From positions 1 to 48,574 of the forward strand of contig CAIJQQ010000057.1 in assembly GCA_903822825.1 (NCBI GenBank): a stretch of 48,574 bases of DNA. Direction: 5' to 3'. Positions within the stretch are counted from its first letter, which is position 1. Each line of letters begins with the position of its first letter. This stretch comes from an uncultured Burkholderiales bacterium. Its GTDB lineage: Bacteria > Pseudomonadota > Gammaproteobacteria > Burkholderiales > Burkholderiaceae_C. The notes under the pieces were generated by a model. That model did no database searches. It saw only the letters and a list, made by a program, of their open reading frames with translations, and was not told the DNA's origin. Of this stretch, positions 1-9,767 are shown one piece after another. The position numbers and the translations under genes are program-made.

Positions 1-322
1 CCGCTTTGGAGGTGCTCTGGGTGATGCTCATGACGGCACCGGACTGGGTGATGGCGGCTGCACCTTGCACAACCTGGCCACCTGAAGGTAACGCATTGCC
101 CGCAGGTGCTGCCCATGTCATGCTGACCACGGCGCAAGACGCTGTGAGCAGACCCACGTATCGAGCTACGCCGTAAATATTGGCTTGAACTGAGGCGCCT
201 GAGCCATCAAAAGTGCCAACTGATGCGCCAGAAGCTTTGCCCTGGCTGGTGGCATGTTCTCCTGTGGCAACCAACGTGCCCAAGCGTTTAGAAAATACGG
301 TTTTGTAACTTCTTTTGTTCAT
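1..322 (-). CDS. TpsA/filamentous-haemagglutinin-like exoprotein, N-terminal part (runs off left edge)
   Basis: Only the first 107 codons are in the window and the frame is open to the edge. The protein begins MNKRSYKTVFSKRLGTL, which matches the extended signal peptide region (ESPR) of large type V secreted proteins. A hydrophobic signal segment (about residues 55-75) ends near TWAAPAGNA. It is followed by LPSGGQVVQGAAAITQSG, the usual opening of the mature TPS/haemagglutinin activity domain that a TpsB outer-membrane partner recognises. An AGGA ribosome binding site lies about 8 bases before the ATG. By family knowledge such proteins are very long, secreted, beta-helical adhesins, haemolysins or contact-dependent inhibition toxins. 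The effector part is outside the window, so which of these it is cannot be told. Confidence 0.8.
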   Translation of the reverse strand, partial: MNKRSYKTVFSKRLGTLVATGEHATSQGKASGASVGTFDGSGASVQANIYGVARYVGLLTASCAVVSMTWAAPAGNALPSGGQVVQGAAAITQSGAVMSITQSTSKA

Positions 323-841
323 AAATCATTCCTAAAGAGTCAATCAACGATCTGAATAAACAATTTAACCTAAAAAATAGATTTTTATCGATCACAAATA
401 ACTACTTGGAAAAATTTTTTTCGATTCCACGATTCCAAGGGAAAGTGAAACACCCTGCATTTGAAATGCCCCAACAGAAGCTGGACAAGCTTCAAGGTGG
501 CTGTGCGTAACTGCCAAGCAAGTTTCAAGCTCAAACTGGCAGAGACTTTTGGCTGGTGAAGGAGGCGCGAAGCTGATGGCCTTGCATTGGACAGTGTCAA
601 AAAGGAAGGTTCACACCTAGGTGAGGCATTACAGCCTGCAAGGCATTGACGGGCTAAGGCGCAAGCGAAGCAAGTACATTGCGAAGATCAAGTGACAGAC
701 AACCGTCCACCCTCTGGGAGCAGTTCGAATCAGGGCGATGCATTAGGCATCTGTACGCAAAAAACCATGCGATGCCTGCTCAAGCTAAAAAGCCGCCAAC
801 CCTTTCAGGTTGGCGGCTTCTTTATTTGCAGCGCGAAGCGT
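323..841. other. 519-bp intergenic region between tpsA-like gene and lpdA
   Basis: No convincing gene is seen. The part nearest the adhesin gene (about 323-430) is AT-rich and must hold its promoter. A TGTGATCGATAAAAA segment on the minus strand (around 385-400) resembles one half of a CRP site, but no second half is clear. The rest (430-785) has only short open frames without family resemblance or good ribosome binding sites. The lpdA terminator occupies 787-819. Confidence 0.6.
787..819 (-). terminator. Rho-independent terminator of the pyruvate dehydrogenase operon
   Basis: A 12-bp perfect stem (790-801 paired with 808-819, arm AGCCGCCAACC) closes a 6-base loop. Read on the minus strand it is followed by a run of five T. 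It lies 22 bp past the lpdA stop codon. The plus-strand side is also fairly T-rich, so weak bidirectional action is possible. Confidence 0.85.
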
Positions 842-2674
842 TTACTTCTTGCTAGGTGGCAAGTCCGTACAACTGCCATGCGCCACCTCCGCCGCCATGC
901 CAATGCTTTCACCCAGCGTGGGGTGCGGATGAATAGTCTTGCCGATGTCCACAGCGTCTGCGCCCATTTCGATGGCCAATGCGATCTCGCCAATCATGTC
1001 GCCCGCGTGCGTGCCCACCATGCCGCCGCCCAAGATCTTGCCGTGGCCGTGGGCCTCGGGTGAATCGTCAAACAGCAGTTTGGTCACGCCTTCGTCGCGG
1101 CCGTTGGCAATGGCGCGGCCAGAAGCCGTCCAAGGGAACAAGCCCTTTTTCACCTTGATGCCTTGCGCTTTGGCTTGGTCTTCGGTCAAGCCCACCCAGG
1201 CCACTTCGGGGTCGGTGTAGGCCACGCTGGGGATGACGCGGGCATTGAACGCAGCGGCTGCCAGCTCTTTGTTGCCTTGCAGTTCACCCGCAATCACCTC
1301 AGCCGCCACATGAGCTTCGTGCACCGCTTTGTGCGCCAGCATGGGCTGGCCCACGATGTCGCCAATGGCGAAGATGTGCGGCACGTTGGTGCGCATCTGG
1401 ATGTCGACGTTGATGAAGCCGCGGTCGGTCACAGACACGCCTGCTTTTTCAGCGGCGATTTTTTTGCCGTTGGGTGTGCGGCCCACGGCTTGCAACACCA
1501 GGTCGTACACCTGCGGCGCGGGGGGCGTGCCACCCGGTTCAGCGCTCTCGAACGTCACCTCAATGCCTTCGGGCAAGGCGCGTGCGGACACGGTCTTGGT
1601 CTTGAGCATGATGTTGTCAAAGCGCTTGGCGTTCATCTTTTGCCAAATTTTCACCAAGTCGCGGTCAGCGCCTTGCATGAGGCCGTCCATCATTTCCACC
1701 ACATCCAGGCGTGCGCCCAGCGTGCTGTAGACGGTGCCCATTTCCAGGCCGATGATGCCGCCGCCCAAAATCAGCATGCGCTTGGGCACCTCTTTGAGTT
1801 CCAAAGCGCCGGTGCTGTCGACCACGCGGGGATCATGGGGCATGAAAGGCAAACGCACAGCTTGCGAGCCTGCAGCAATGATGGCGCGCTTGAACGCGAT
1901 CACTTTTTTACTGCCGTTTTGTTCTTGTGCAGTGCCCGTGGTCTCCGACACTTCGAGGTGGTTTGCCCCTACGAATTGGCCCAAGCCGCGCACGGTGGTG
2001 ACCTTGCGCATCTTGGCCATGGCGGCCAAGCCGCCAGTGAGTTTGCCAATGACTTTTTCTTTGTGGCCGCGCAGCTTGTCGATGTTGACGACGGGCTTGC
2101 CGAAGTCCACACCGAGGTCAGCCATGTGGGCCACTTCGTCCATCACTGCGGCCACATGCAAAAGGGCTTTAGAGGGGATGCACCCCACGTTCAAACACAC
2201 GCCACCCAAGGTGGCGTAGCGCTCAACAATGACCACGTTCAAGCCCAGGTCAGCCGCACGGAACGCAGCCGAGTAACCGCCAGGGCCACCGCCCAACACG
2301 AGTACATCGCACTCGACGTCGGCCGAGCCGCCGAAGCTGGAGGCCACAGGTGCGGGGGCAGTTGCAACGGGTGCAGCAGCGGATGCCACGGGAGCGACAG
2401 CTGCAGCAGGCGCAACGGCTTGGGCCGCCGCAGCACCCTCGCCTTCCAGCACCAACACCACCGAGCCTTGCTTGACCTTGTCGCCGAGCTTGACCTTGAG
2501 TTCCTTGACCACACCACCGTGGCTGCAAGGAATTTCCATGGAAGCCTTGTCGCTCTCCACAGTGATCAGACTTTGGTCAGGTTTGACGGTATCGCCCACC
2601 TTGACCATCAGCTCGATCACGGTGACTTCGTCGAAGTCGCCAATGTCGGGGACTTGGATATCAATCAGTGCCAT
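842..2674 (-). CDS. lpdA: Dihydrolipoyl dehydrogenase (E3) of pyruvate dehydrogenase, with N-terminal lipoyl domain
   Basis: E3 reoxidises dihydrolipoamide on E2 and passes electrons through FAD to NAD+. The protein is 610 residues, against about 475 for an ordinary E3, because a lipoyl domain (residues 1-80, lipoyl-lysine K43 in [11 protein letters not shown]) and an Ala/Pro linker (80-115) precede the catalytic part. The FAD fold starts at [12 protein letters not shown] (about 123). The redox disulfide is C160/C165 in [13 protein letters not shown]. The catalytic His-Glu pair is H584/E589 in HPHPTLGE near the C-terminus. It is the last gene of aceE-aceF-lpdA, 9 bp after aceF, and is followed by a strong terminator. 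Lipoyl-fused E3 is known in Neisseria and Burkholderiales. Confidence 0.97.
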   Translation of the reverse strand: MALIDIQVPDIGDFDEVTVIELMVKVGDTVKPDQSLITVESDKASMEIPCSHGGVVKELKVKLGDKVKQGSVVLVLEGEGAAAAQAVAPAAAVAPVASAAAPVATAPAPVASSFGGSADVECDVLVLGGGPGGYSAAFRAADLGLNVVIVERYATLGGVCLNVGCIPSKALLHVAAVMDEVAHMADLGVDFGKPVVNIDKLRGHKEKVIGKLTGGLAAMAKMRKVTTVRGLGQFVGANHLEVSETTGTAQEQNGSKKVIAFKRAIIAAGSQAVRLPFMPHDPRVVDSTGALELKEVPKRMLILGGGIIGLEMGTVYSTLGARLDVVEMMDGLMQGADRDLVKIWQKMNAKRFDNIMLKTKTVSARALPEGIEVTFESAEPGGTPPAPQVYDLVLQAVGRTPNGKKIAAEKAGVSVTDRGFINVDIQMRTNVPHIFAIGDIVGQPMLAHKAVHEAHVAAEVIAGELQGNKELAAAAFNARVIPSVAYTDPEVAWVGLTEDQAKAQGIKVKKGLFPWTASGRAIANGRDEGVTKLLFDDSPEAHGHGKILGGGMVGTHAGDMIGEIALAIEMGADAVDIGKTIHPHPTLGESIGMAAEVAHGSCTDLPPSKK

Positions 2675-2683
2675 ACCGAGTCC

Positions 2684-4324
2684 TTAGAGCAACACGCGAC
2701 GGAAGTCGCTGAGGATTTGACCCAGGAACGCGTTGAAGCGTGCCGCTGCGGCGCCGTCGATCACGCGGTGGTCCCATGTCAAAGAAAGAGGCAGCATCAA
2801 TCGCGGCACAAATTCTTTGCCGTTCCACACGGGTTCCATGGTGCTCTTGCACACACCGAGGATGGCCACCTCGGGCGCGTTGATGATGGGCGTGAAGTAC
2901 TTGCCACCAATGCCGCCAAGGCTGGAGATGGTGAAGGTCGCGCCGCTCATTTCTGCGGGGCCGAGTTTGCCGTCACGGGCTTTCTTGGCCAGCTCGCCCA
3001 TTTCTTGGCTGATTTGCAGCACGCCTTTTTTGTCGCAATCGCGGATGACGGGCACCATCAAACCATTGGGCGTGTCAGCGGCAAAGCCGATGTGCCAGTA
3101 GTTTTTGTAGACGATGGCATCGCCGTCGAGCGAGCTGTTGAACTCGGGGTATTTCTTGAGTGCGGCCACGCAGGCCTTGATCAAGAAGGCCAGCATCGTG
3201 ACTTTGACACCCGACTTTTCGTTCTCTTTGTTGGTCGAGACGCGGAAGGCTTCGAGGTCAGTGATGTCGGCATCGTCGTGGTTGGTGACCGCCGGAATCA
3301 TGATGGCGTTGCGAAGCAAGTTGGCACCGCTGATCTTCTTGATGCGGCCCATCTCTTTGCGCTCGATCGGGCCGAACTTGGCAAAGTCGACCTTGGGCCA
3401 TGGGATGAGTCCCAGCTCCGAACCACCACCGCCCGAGGCCGCAGGGGCTTTGGCCGCTTGCGCCTTGGTTTGCGCAGTACCCGACATGACGGCTTTGGTG
3501 AAGGCTTGAATGTCGTTCGCCGTGATGCGGCCTTTGAGGCCGGAGCCTTTGACTTCGTCGAGCGGCACGCCCAGTTCGCGGGCGAATTTGCGCACCGAGG
3601 GCGACGCGTGGGGCAAGCCCACCGTGGTGCCGCCGGGTGCGTGCGCTGGTGCTGCCACCGCAGCGGCAACTGCGGCCACAGGGGCTTGTGCGGTCGCCGG
3701 GGCCGAAGCCACAGGAGCCGCCACTGCTGCAGCCACTGTCACCACTGGCGCAGCCACAGCAGCAATGCCTTCCAGCACGGCCAGCAGGTCGCCGATGTTG
3801 ACGGTGTCGCCGACTTTGACTTTGAGTTCTTTGAGCACGCCAGCCGCTGAGGACGGGATTTCCATCGAGGCTTTGTCGGACTCCACGGTGATCAGCGATT
3901 GCTCGACCTTGATGGTGTCGCCAGGCTTGACCATGACTTCGATGACCACCACGTCTTTGAAGTCGCCAATGTCGGGCACAAACACTTGCACGGGGCCAGA
4001 TGCCGCAGCAACAGGCGCAGCAGCCACGGGAGCGGCGGGGGCGGGTGCAGCCACTGCAGCGGCAGGCGCAGGAGCTGCGGCCGCACCAGCGGCTTCCAAC
4101 ACCAACACGATGGAGCCTTGCTTGACCTTGTCGCCCAGGGCCACGCGCATTTCTTTGACGACGCCCGCCTTGCTCGACGGGATTTCCATCGAGGCTTTGT
4201 CGGACTCGACGGTGATCAGCGACTGCTCGGCTTTCACGGTGTCGCCCACTTTGACCATCAACTCGATGACGGTGACTTCATCAAAATCCCCGATGTCCGG
4301 GACTTGTACTTCTACCAATGCCAT
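2684..4324 (-). CDS. aceF: Dihydrolipoyllysine acetyltransferase (E2) of pyruvate dehydrogenase
   Basis: E2 forms the core of the complex and transfers acetyl groups from lipoamide to CoA. The protein has 546 residues. Two lipoyl domains (1-77 and about 112-186) carry lipoyl-lysines K43 and K151, both in [13 protein letters not shown]. Ala/Pro-rich linkers follow each. A peripheral-subunit binding domain (about 238-275, HASPSVRKFARELG) precedes the catalytic domain, whose DHRVIDG motif with H519 is near the C-terminus. It starts 15 bp after aceE, in the same operon. The first lipoyl domain is almost identical to that fused to the neighbouring lpdA, which points to domain duplication. Confidence 0.97.
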   Translation of the reverse strand: MALVEVQVPDIGDFDEVTVIELMVKVGDTVKAEQSLITVESDKASMEIPSSKAGVVKEMRVALGDKVKQGSIVLVLEAAGAAAAPAPAAAVAAPAPAAPVAAAPVAAASGPVQVFVPDIGDFKDVVVIEVMVKPGDTIKVEQSLITVESDKASMEIPSSAAGVLKELKVKVGDTVNIGDLLAVLEGIAAVAAPVVTVAAAVAAPVASAPATAQAPVAAVAAAVAAPAHAPGGTTVGLPHASPSVRKFARELGVPLDEVKGSGLKGRITANDIQAFTKAVMSGTAQTKAQAAKAPAASGGGGSELGLIPWPKVDFAKFGPIERKEMGRIKKISGANLLRNAIMIPAVTNHDDADITDLEAFRVSTNKENEKSGVKVTMLAFLIKACVAALKKYPEFNSSLDGDAIVYKNYWHIGFAADTPNGLMVPVIRDCDKKGVLQISQEMGELAKKARDGKLGPAEMSGATFTISSLGGIGGKYFTPIINAPEVAILGVCKSTMEPVWNGKEFVPRLMLPLSLTWDHRVIDGAAAARFNAFLGQILSDFRRVLL

Positions 4325-4339
4325 GTGTGTCTCCCGGAT

Positions 4340-7087
4340 TTATGCGTAGAGCGGGTTGATCTTGTCGACATTGATGCCGTACTTTTTGATCGCCTCGGCC
4401 ACCTGCGCAAGCGGCACTTTGCCCTCTTCGCTCAGGGCCTTGAGGGCCGCGACCACGATGTAATGGCGGTTGACCTCGAAGTGTTCACGCAACTTGCTGC
4501 GAAAGTCCGAGCGGCCAAAACCGTCGGTGCCCAGCACTTTGAAAGTGCGGCCAGTGCCATCTGCATTTTTGGGTATGAACGGACGGATCTGCTCGGCATA
4601 GGCCTTCATGTAGTCGGTCGATGCGACCACGGGGCCGCTGTGCTTGGCCAGCTGTTGGCCCACAAAAGACACGCGAGGTGTTTCCATCGGGTGCAACAGG
4701 TTGAAGCGCTCGGCGTCCTGACCATCGCGGGTCAGCTCGTTGAAGCTTGGGCAGCTCCACACGTCGGCCTGAATGCCCCAGTCGGCGGCCAGCAGGGTTT
4801 GCGCCGCAATCGATTCGCGCAAGATGGTGCCTGAGCCAAGCAGTTGCACCCGTTTGTCAGCAGCAGCGGATGCGCTCTTCGGTGACACGGCACCGGGCTT
4901 GCACAGGTACATGCCCTTGATGATCTGTTCTTCGGTGCCGGGCGTCAGACCTGGCATCGCGTAGTTTTCGTTGAGCAAGGTCAGGTAGTAGAAGACGTTG
5001 TCTTGCTTCTCAACCATGCGTTTCAAGCCGTGGTGCAGGATGACACCGACTTCGTGTGCAAAAGTGGGGTCATACGAGACGCAGTTCGGGATGGTGCCCG
5101 CCATGATGTGGCTGTGACCGTCTTCGTGCTGCAGTCCTTCGCCGTTGAGCGTGGTGCGACCCGAGGTGCCGCCCAGCAAGAAACCACGGGCTTGCATGTC
5201 GCCCGCAGCCCAAGCCAGGTCGCCAATCCGCTGGAAGCCGAACATGGAGTAGTAAACATAGAACGGGATCATGATCCGGTTGGATGTGCTGTAACTGGTC
5301 GCTGCAGCAATCCAGCTCGACATACCACCGGCTTCGTTGATGCCTTCTTGCAGGATCTGGCCAGCTTTGTCTTCTTTGTAGTACATGACTTGGTCTTTGT
5401 CGACCGGGGTGTACTGCTGACCAGCGGGGTTGTAAATACCGATCTGACGGAACAAACCTTCCATGCCAAAAGTACGGGCTTCGTCCACCAAAATCGGCAC
5501 CACGCGTGGGCCCAAGGCCTGGTCGCGCAGCAGCTGGGTCAAGAAGCGCACATAGGCTTGTGTGGTCGAGATTTCACGGCCTTCGGCTGTAGGTTCCATG
5601 ACCGATTTGAAGATCTCCAATGAGGGCACGGTGAAGCTTTCATCGGCTTTCGTGCGGCGGTGAGGCAAATAGCCGCCCAAGGCCTTTCGGCGCTCGTGCA
5701 GGTACTTCATTTCAGGGGTGTCGTCCGCAGGCTTGTAAAACGGGATCTTGGGCAGCTCACTGTCTGGCACCGGGATGTTGAAGCGGTCGCGGAAGGCTTT
5801 GATGTCCTCGTCCGACAGCTTCTTGGTCTGGTGCACGTTGTTCTTGCCCTCACCGGCTTTGCCCATGCCAAAGCCCTTGACGGTCTTGATCAGCAGCACC
5901 GTGGGCTGGCCTGTGTGGTTCACCGCTTTGTGGAATGCGGCATAGACTTTTTTGGAGTCGTGCCCACCACGGCGCAGGTCAAAGATCTCTTCGTCGGACA
6001 TCTTGGACACCATTTCCAGGGTGCGCGGGTCGCGGCCAAAGAAATGCTTGCGCACATAGGCACCGTCGTTGGCTTTCATGGCCTGGTAATCGCCGTCCAG
6101 CGTTTCCATCATGATCTTCTTGAGCGCGCCTTCTTTGTCGCGGGCCAGCAGAGGGTCCCAACCGGAGCCCCAGAGCAGCTTGATGACGTTCCAGCCGGAG
6201 CCACGGAACTCGCCTTCGAGCTCTTGCACGATCTTGCCGTTGCCACGCACCGGACCGTCCAGGCGCTGCAAGTTGCAGTTGACCACGAAGACCAGGTTGT
6301 CCAGGTTCTCGCGGGCGGCCAAACCGATGGCGCCCAAGGATTCGACTTCGTCCATTTCGCCGTCGCCGCAGAACACCCAGACCTTGCGGTTTTCGGTGTT
6401 GGCAATGCCACGGGCGTGCAGGTATTTCAAAAAGCGGGCTTGGTAGATCGCCATCAATGGGCCCAGGCCCATTGACACCGTGGGGAACTGCCAGAACTCG
6501 GGCATCAACTTGGGGTGTGGGTAGCTGGACAAACCTTTGCCGTCCACCTCTTGGCGGAAGTTGAGCAACTGCTCTTCGGTCAAGCGGCCTTCGAGGTAGG
6601 CGCGGGCATAAACGCCAGGTGATACGTGACCTTGGATGTAGAGGCAGTCGCCGCCGTGTTCTTTGCCAGGTTCAGCGCTCTCAGCGTGCCAGAAATGGTT
6701 GAAACCCGCGCCAAACAAGCTCGCCAAAGAGGCGAAGGAGCCAATGTGGCCGCCCAAATCACCGCCGTCTTCGGGGTTGTGGCGGTTGGCCTTGACGACC
6801 ATGGCCATGGCATTCCAGCGCATGTAGGCACGCAGGCGCTCTTCAATTTCCAGGTTGCCGGGCGCGCGTTCTTCTTCTTGCGGCTCGATGGTGTTGACGT
6901 AGCCCGTGGTGGCCGAAAACGGCATGTCAATGCTGTGTTGGCGGGCATGTTCAAGCAACTTCTCTAAGAGAAAATGGGCACGTTCGCCGCCTTCTTTTCC
7001 AATCACGGAGGACAGGGCGTCCATCCATTCGCGCGTTTCCTGAGAGTCCAGATCTTGGGCTGGCTGATTCGGATTGACAGTGGTCAT
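4340..7087 (-). CDS. aceE: Pyruvate dehydrogenase E1 component (homodimeric)
   Basis: E1 decarboxylates pyruvate with thiamine diphosphate and acetylates E2 lipoyl groups. The 915-residue length fits the homodimeric E1 family (E. coli AceE is 887). The thiamine-diphosphate motif is visible as VFCGDGEMDE (about residue 240) running to NCNLQRLDGPVRGN. The C-terminal half shows the transketolase-like region with SYDPTFAHEV. The ATG has a good ribosome binding site (GGAG, 8 bp upstream). It is the first gene of aceE-aceF-lpdA and is transcribed divergently from a FixL/FixJ-like pair across about 100 bp, which makes that pair a candidate regulator. Confidence 0.98.
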   Translation of the reverse strand: MTTVNPNQPAQDLDSQETREWMDALSSVIGKEGGERAHFLLEKLLEHARQHSIDMPFSATTGYVNTIEPQEEERAPGNLEIEERLRAYMRWNAMAMVVKANRHNPEDGGDLGGHIGSFASLASLFGAGFNHFWHAESAEPGKEHGGDCLYIQGHVSPGVYARAYLEGRLTEEQLLNFRQEVDGKGLSSYPHPKLMPEFWQFPTVSMGLGPLMAIYQARFLKYLHARGIANTENRKVWVFCGDGEMDEVESLGAIGLAARENLDNLVFVVNCNLQRLDGPVRGNGKIVQELEGEFRGSGWNVIKLLWGSGWDPLLARDKEGALKKIMMETLDGDYQAMKANDGAYVRKHFFGRDPRTLEMVSKMSDEEIFDLRRGGHDSKKVYAAFHKAVNHTGQPTVLLIKTVKGFGMGKAGEGKNNVHQTKKLSDEDIKAFRDRFNIPVPDSELPKIPFYKPADDTPEMKYLHERRKALGGYLPHRRTKADESFTVPSLEIFKSVMEPTAEGREISTTQAYVRFLTQLLRDQALGPRVVPILVDEARTFGMEGLFRQIGIYNPAGQQYTPVDKDQVMYYKEDKAGQILQEGINEAGGMSSWIAAATSYSTSNRIMIPFYVYYSMFGFQRIGDLAWAAGDMQARGFLLGGTSGRTTLNGEGLQHEDGHSHIMAGTIPNCVSYDPTFAHEVGVILHHGLKRMVEKQDNVFYYLTLLNENYAMPGLTPGTEEQIIKGMYLCKPGAVSPKSASAAADKRVQLLGSGTILRESIAAQTLLAADWGIQADVWSCPSFNELTRDGQDAERFNLLHPMETPRVSFVGQQLAKHSGPVVASTDYMKAYAEQIRPFIPKNADGTGRTFKVLGTDGFGRSDFRSKLREHFEVNRHYIVVAALKALSEEGKVPLAQVAEAIKKYGINVDKINPLYA

Positions 7088-7190
7088 TCGAAGTCTCCTT
7101 TGTTGTTCGTGGCTGAATAATGTTTTCTAGTTTCTCACAAATTGCTCGATATTTCAAATGATGCTTCATGTTTTTGTATTGTGAAATTTG
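7088..7190. promoter_or_regulatory. Divergent promoter region between aceE and the sensor-kinase gene
   Basis: This AT-rich gap must hold both promoters. TTTCAAAT occurs at 7152-7159 and again at 7195-7202 (just inside the kinase gene), with the inverse form GAAATTTGAT at 7183-7192 between them. This looks like a cluster of partly palindromic sites that a regulator could bind. I cannot assign unambiguous -35/-10 boxes. Confidence 0.35.
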
Positions 7191-9767
7191 ATGGATTTCA
7201 AATTGAATCCTTCACCGGGCATCTCACCTAAACTCACACCTATGCAATCTCAAATCAAAGCCTTGGCCAGCAAGAAACCAGGCCCTTGGGCTTGGTGGTT
7301 GGCTTGGTGGAACAAACAATCACCCAACCGCCAAGACCGCTATGCCAATTTGACCCCGGTGGCCGCTGTGATCCTCTTTTTGGCGGCCATTGCCACTGCA
7401 TTTTGGTATTTGCGCGCAGAAGAAACCGAACGAGAACAAGAGGCCGTCAAAAGGGATGTTGAATACGCACAACAGAGACTGCGTCTTCGCTTGATCGAGC
7501 GTCAAGAGCAGGTGATGCGTTTGGCACGTGACATCTCCAACAAAGACCTGAAAATCGAGCAGTTTCCATCCCGAGCAGAAGCATTGGTACAGCAATACCC
7601 TGAGTACCAGTCTCTGAGTTGGGTGGACGAGCGCAGAAAGATCATGGCCAACCAAAGCGTGTCGAGCATCCTGCGCAGTGACCGGTTGTTGCCTGGAAGG
7701 ACATTGGCCATAGGGCAAACAGAGACCTACTACAGCTTGGCGCGCGACCTGATGCAGCCAATTTATGGCCAGCTTGACTCCAAAGAAAACAGTGGGAGCT
7801 TGCTCCAACTTCTGACACCGCTGAACAATGAAAAAGGTAAATTCAACGGTGTTCTTTTGGCGGAATACTCCATGGAAGGTCTGCTGCGCTACGGGGTGCC
7901 CACAGAAATTTCGGCCAAATACGCCATATCACTCACCAACAGCGAAGGAGAACTGCTGGCTGGGCAAACGATCCCAAAGCGCACCCGCTTTTTGTCCATG
8001 TTGCCCATGGTCTCACCCGATGACAATGAATACGAAGTGCCCGTGTCGCCTGTGGGCAATGGCCTGATCTTGAAGGCCCAAGCTTGGCGAACCTCACAAG
8101 GCTTGGTGGGCAGCGGGCTGTTTTGGTTGGTGAGCGTTCTGAGCGCTATGACCGCTTGGATGCTGATCGCCAATTGGCGTCACACACGCAGGAGAATTCA
8201 AGCTCAAAAAGCCTTGGTGGCCGAAACCAACTTTCGCCGAGCCATGGAAAACTCCATGCTGACGGGAATGCGGGCCTTGGACATCAACGGCCGAATCACC
8301 TATGTCAATCCAGCTTTTTGCGAGATGACGGGTTGGAACGAGTCTGAGCTGGTAGGTGCAGTTGCCCCCTTCCCGTATTGGCCTGAAAAAGACATCGAAG
8401 CACTCACAGCGCGGCTGGACGACGAGATTGCAGGCCGCCACACACCGGCAGGATTTCAAGTCAGGGTCAAGCGCAAAAGTGGGAGCATTTTTGATGCACG
8501 GATGTATGTTTCGCCACTGATTGACGCCCAAGGCCAGCAAGCCGGGTGGATGACCTCCATGACCGACATCACAGAGCCCAACCGCATTCGAGAACAGTTG
8601 GCCAGCTCTTATGAACGCTTCACCATCGTGCTGGAAGCGTTGGATGCATCGGTGTCCGTCGCACCCTTGGGGAGCAAGGAGTTGCTGTTTGCCAACAAGC
8701 TGTACCGCCAGTGGTTTGCGCAAAACACGGAGGGGCACCTTCGGTTGGTCGAGCAAGCTGGTGCCTATTACGAAAGCGAGGCGGCTTTAGGCGATGTGGA
8801 CGTCTTGGCGGGCTTGCCCACCGAGTCGCTCACAGTGGCTGCTTCTGAAAACGCAGAAATCTATGTCTCCGAGTTGGGCAAATGGCTGGAGGTGCGTTCT
8901 CGCTACATCAACTGGGCCGATGGGCGCCTGGCCCAAATGGTCATTGCCACGGACATCACACCCCGCCGTCAAGCCGAGGAGCTGGCGGCACTGCAGGCTG
9001 AGCGCGCCCAGTCGGCCAGTCGGCTGATCACCATGGGCGAGATGGCGTCGAGCGTGGCGCACGAGCTGAACCAACCCCTGACTGCCATCAGCAATTACTG
9101 CACAGGCATGATCTCTCGCATCAAGAGTCAACAAATCAAGGAAAGTGATTTGCTGGGCGCTTTGGACAAAACTGCCCACCAGGCACAACGTGCGGGACAG
9201 ATCATTCAGCGCATCAGAAGCTTCGTCAAACGCAGTGAGCCCAATCGAACCCCATCGGACGTAGCCAGCATCGTCAACGAATCCCTGGAACTGGCAGACA
9301 TTGAGTTGCGCAGGCGGCATGTGCGTCTGTCCCATTACGTGGCCGCTCGCCTGCCCTTGCTGCTGGTGGATCCGATCTTGATCGAACAGGTTTTGATCAA
9401 CCTGATGAAGAACGCGGCCGAATCCATCGACAATGCCGAGCGACCTCCAGAACAACGCCATGTGGAATTGCGCGTAGTACCCCGGCAAGTCGAAGGCCAG
9501 CAGGCGGTCGAGTTTTCTGTCTCGGACACGGGGCAAGGCCTGCCACCGGAGGCGATTGACCGCGTTTACGAAGCGTTTTTCTCGACCAAGGTGGAAGGCA
9601 TGGGCATTGGCCTGAATTTGTGCCGCTCCATCATCGAGTCGCACCAGGGCAGGATCGCTGCCGAGAACCTCTACAATGCCGAAGGGGTCTGTGGTTGCCG
9701 GTTTTCATTTTGGCTGCCCGTGACAAACACTTTGCCAACCGATAAAACCAGCGGAGCAGCCGAATGA
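7191..9767 (+). CDS. PAS-domain sensor histidine kinase (FixL/DctS-like)
   Basis: Membrane sensor kinase of about 858 residues. There is one membrane helix near residues 57-73 and a second near 305-329, bracketing a periplasmic sensing region of about 230 residues. A PAS domain follows (about 346-460). A second, weaker PAS-like stretch leads to a HisKA domain with the phospho-acceptor in VAHELNQPLTAIS (about H623). The ATPase domain has its N-box at NLMKNAAES (about 736) and G-boxes DTGQGLP and GMGIGLNL. The next gene, a FixJ-type regulator, overlaps it by ATGA, so the two form a pair. The start is uncertain: TTG at 7188, ATG at 7191 or ATG at 7242 are all possible. The signal is unknown; pyruvate or another carboxylate is a guess from its place beside aceE. 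Confidence 0.9.
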   Translation: MDFKLNPSPGISPKLTPMQSQIKALASKKPGPWAWWLAWWNKQSPNRQDRYANLTPVAAVILFLAAIATAFWYLRAEETEREQEAVKRDVEYAQQRLRLRLIERQEQVMRLARDISNKDLKIEQFPSRAEALVQQYPEYQSLSWVDERRKIMANQSVSSILRSDRLLPGRTLAIGQTETYYSLARDLMQPIYGQLDSKENSGSLLQLLTPLNNEKGKFNGVLLAEYSMEGLLRYGVPTEISAKYAISLTNSEGELLAGQTIPKRTRFLSMLPMVSPDDNEYEVPVSPVGNGLILKAQAWRTSQGLVGSGLFWLVSVLSAMTAWMLIANWRHTRRRIQAQKALVAETNFRRAMENSMLTGMRALDINGRITYVNPAFCEMTGWNESELVGAVAPFPYWPEKDIEALTARLDDEIAGRHTPAGFQVRVKRKSGSIFDARMYVSPLIDAQGQQAGWMTSMTDITEPNRIREQLASSYERFTIVLEALDASVSVAPLGSKELLFANKLYRQWFAQNTEGHLRLVEQAGAYYESEAALGDVDVLAGLPTESLTVAASENAEIYVSELGKWLEVRSRYINWADGRLAQMVIATDITPRRQAEELAALQAERAQSASRLITMGEMASSVAHELNQPLTAISNYCTGMISRIKSQQIKESDLLGALDKTAHQAQRAGQIIQRIRSFVKRSEPNRTPSDVASIVNESLELADIELRRRHVRLSHYVAARLPLLLVDPILIEQVLINLMKNAAESIDNAERPPEQRHVELRVVPRQVEGQQAVEFSVSDTGQGLPPEAIDRVYEAFFSTKVEGMGIGLNLCRSIIESHQGRIAAENLYNAEGVCGCRFSFWLPVTNTLPTDKTSGAAE

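Noticed and set aside
385..600. A 71-codon minus-strand frame upstream of the adhesin gene
   Set aside because: No ribosome binding site, no recognisable domain, and its composition looks like non-coding sequence.
720..750. AGTTCGAATC sequence resembling a tRNA T-loop
   Set aside because: No matching acceptor, D or anticodon stems are found around it.
1163..3850. An open frame of 895 codons on the plus strand opposite lpdA and aceF
   Set aside because: Same effect of codon bias. It spans two well-identified genes and the gap between them, and reads as His/Cys/Gly-rich low-complexity sequence.
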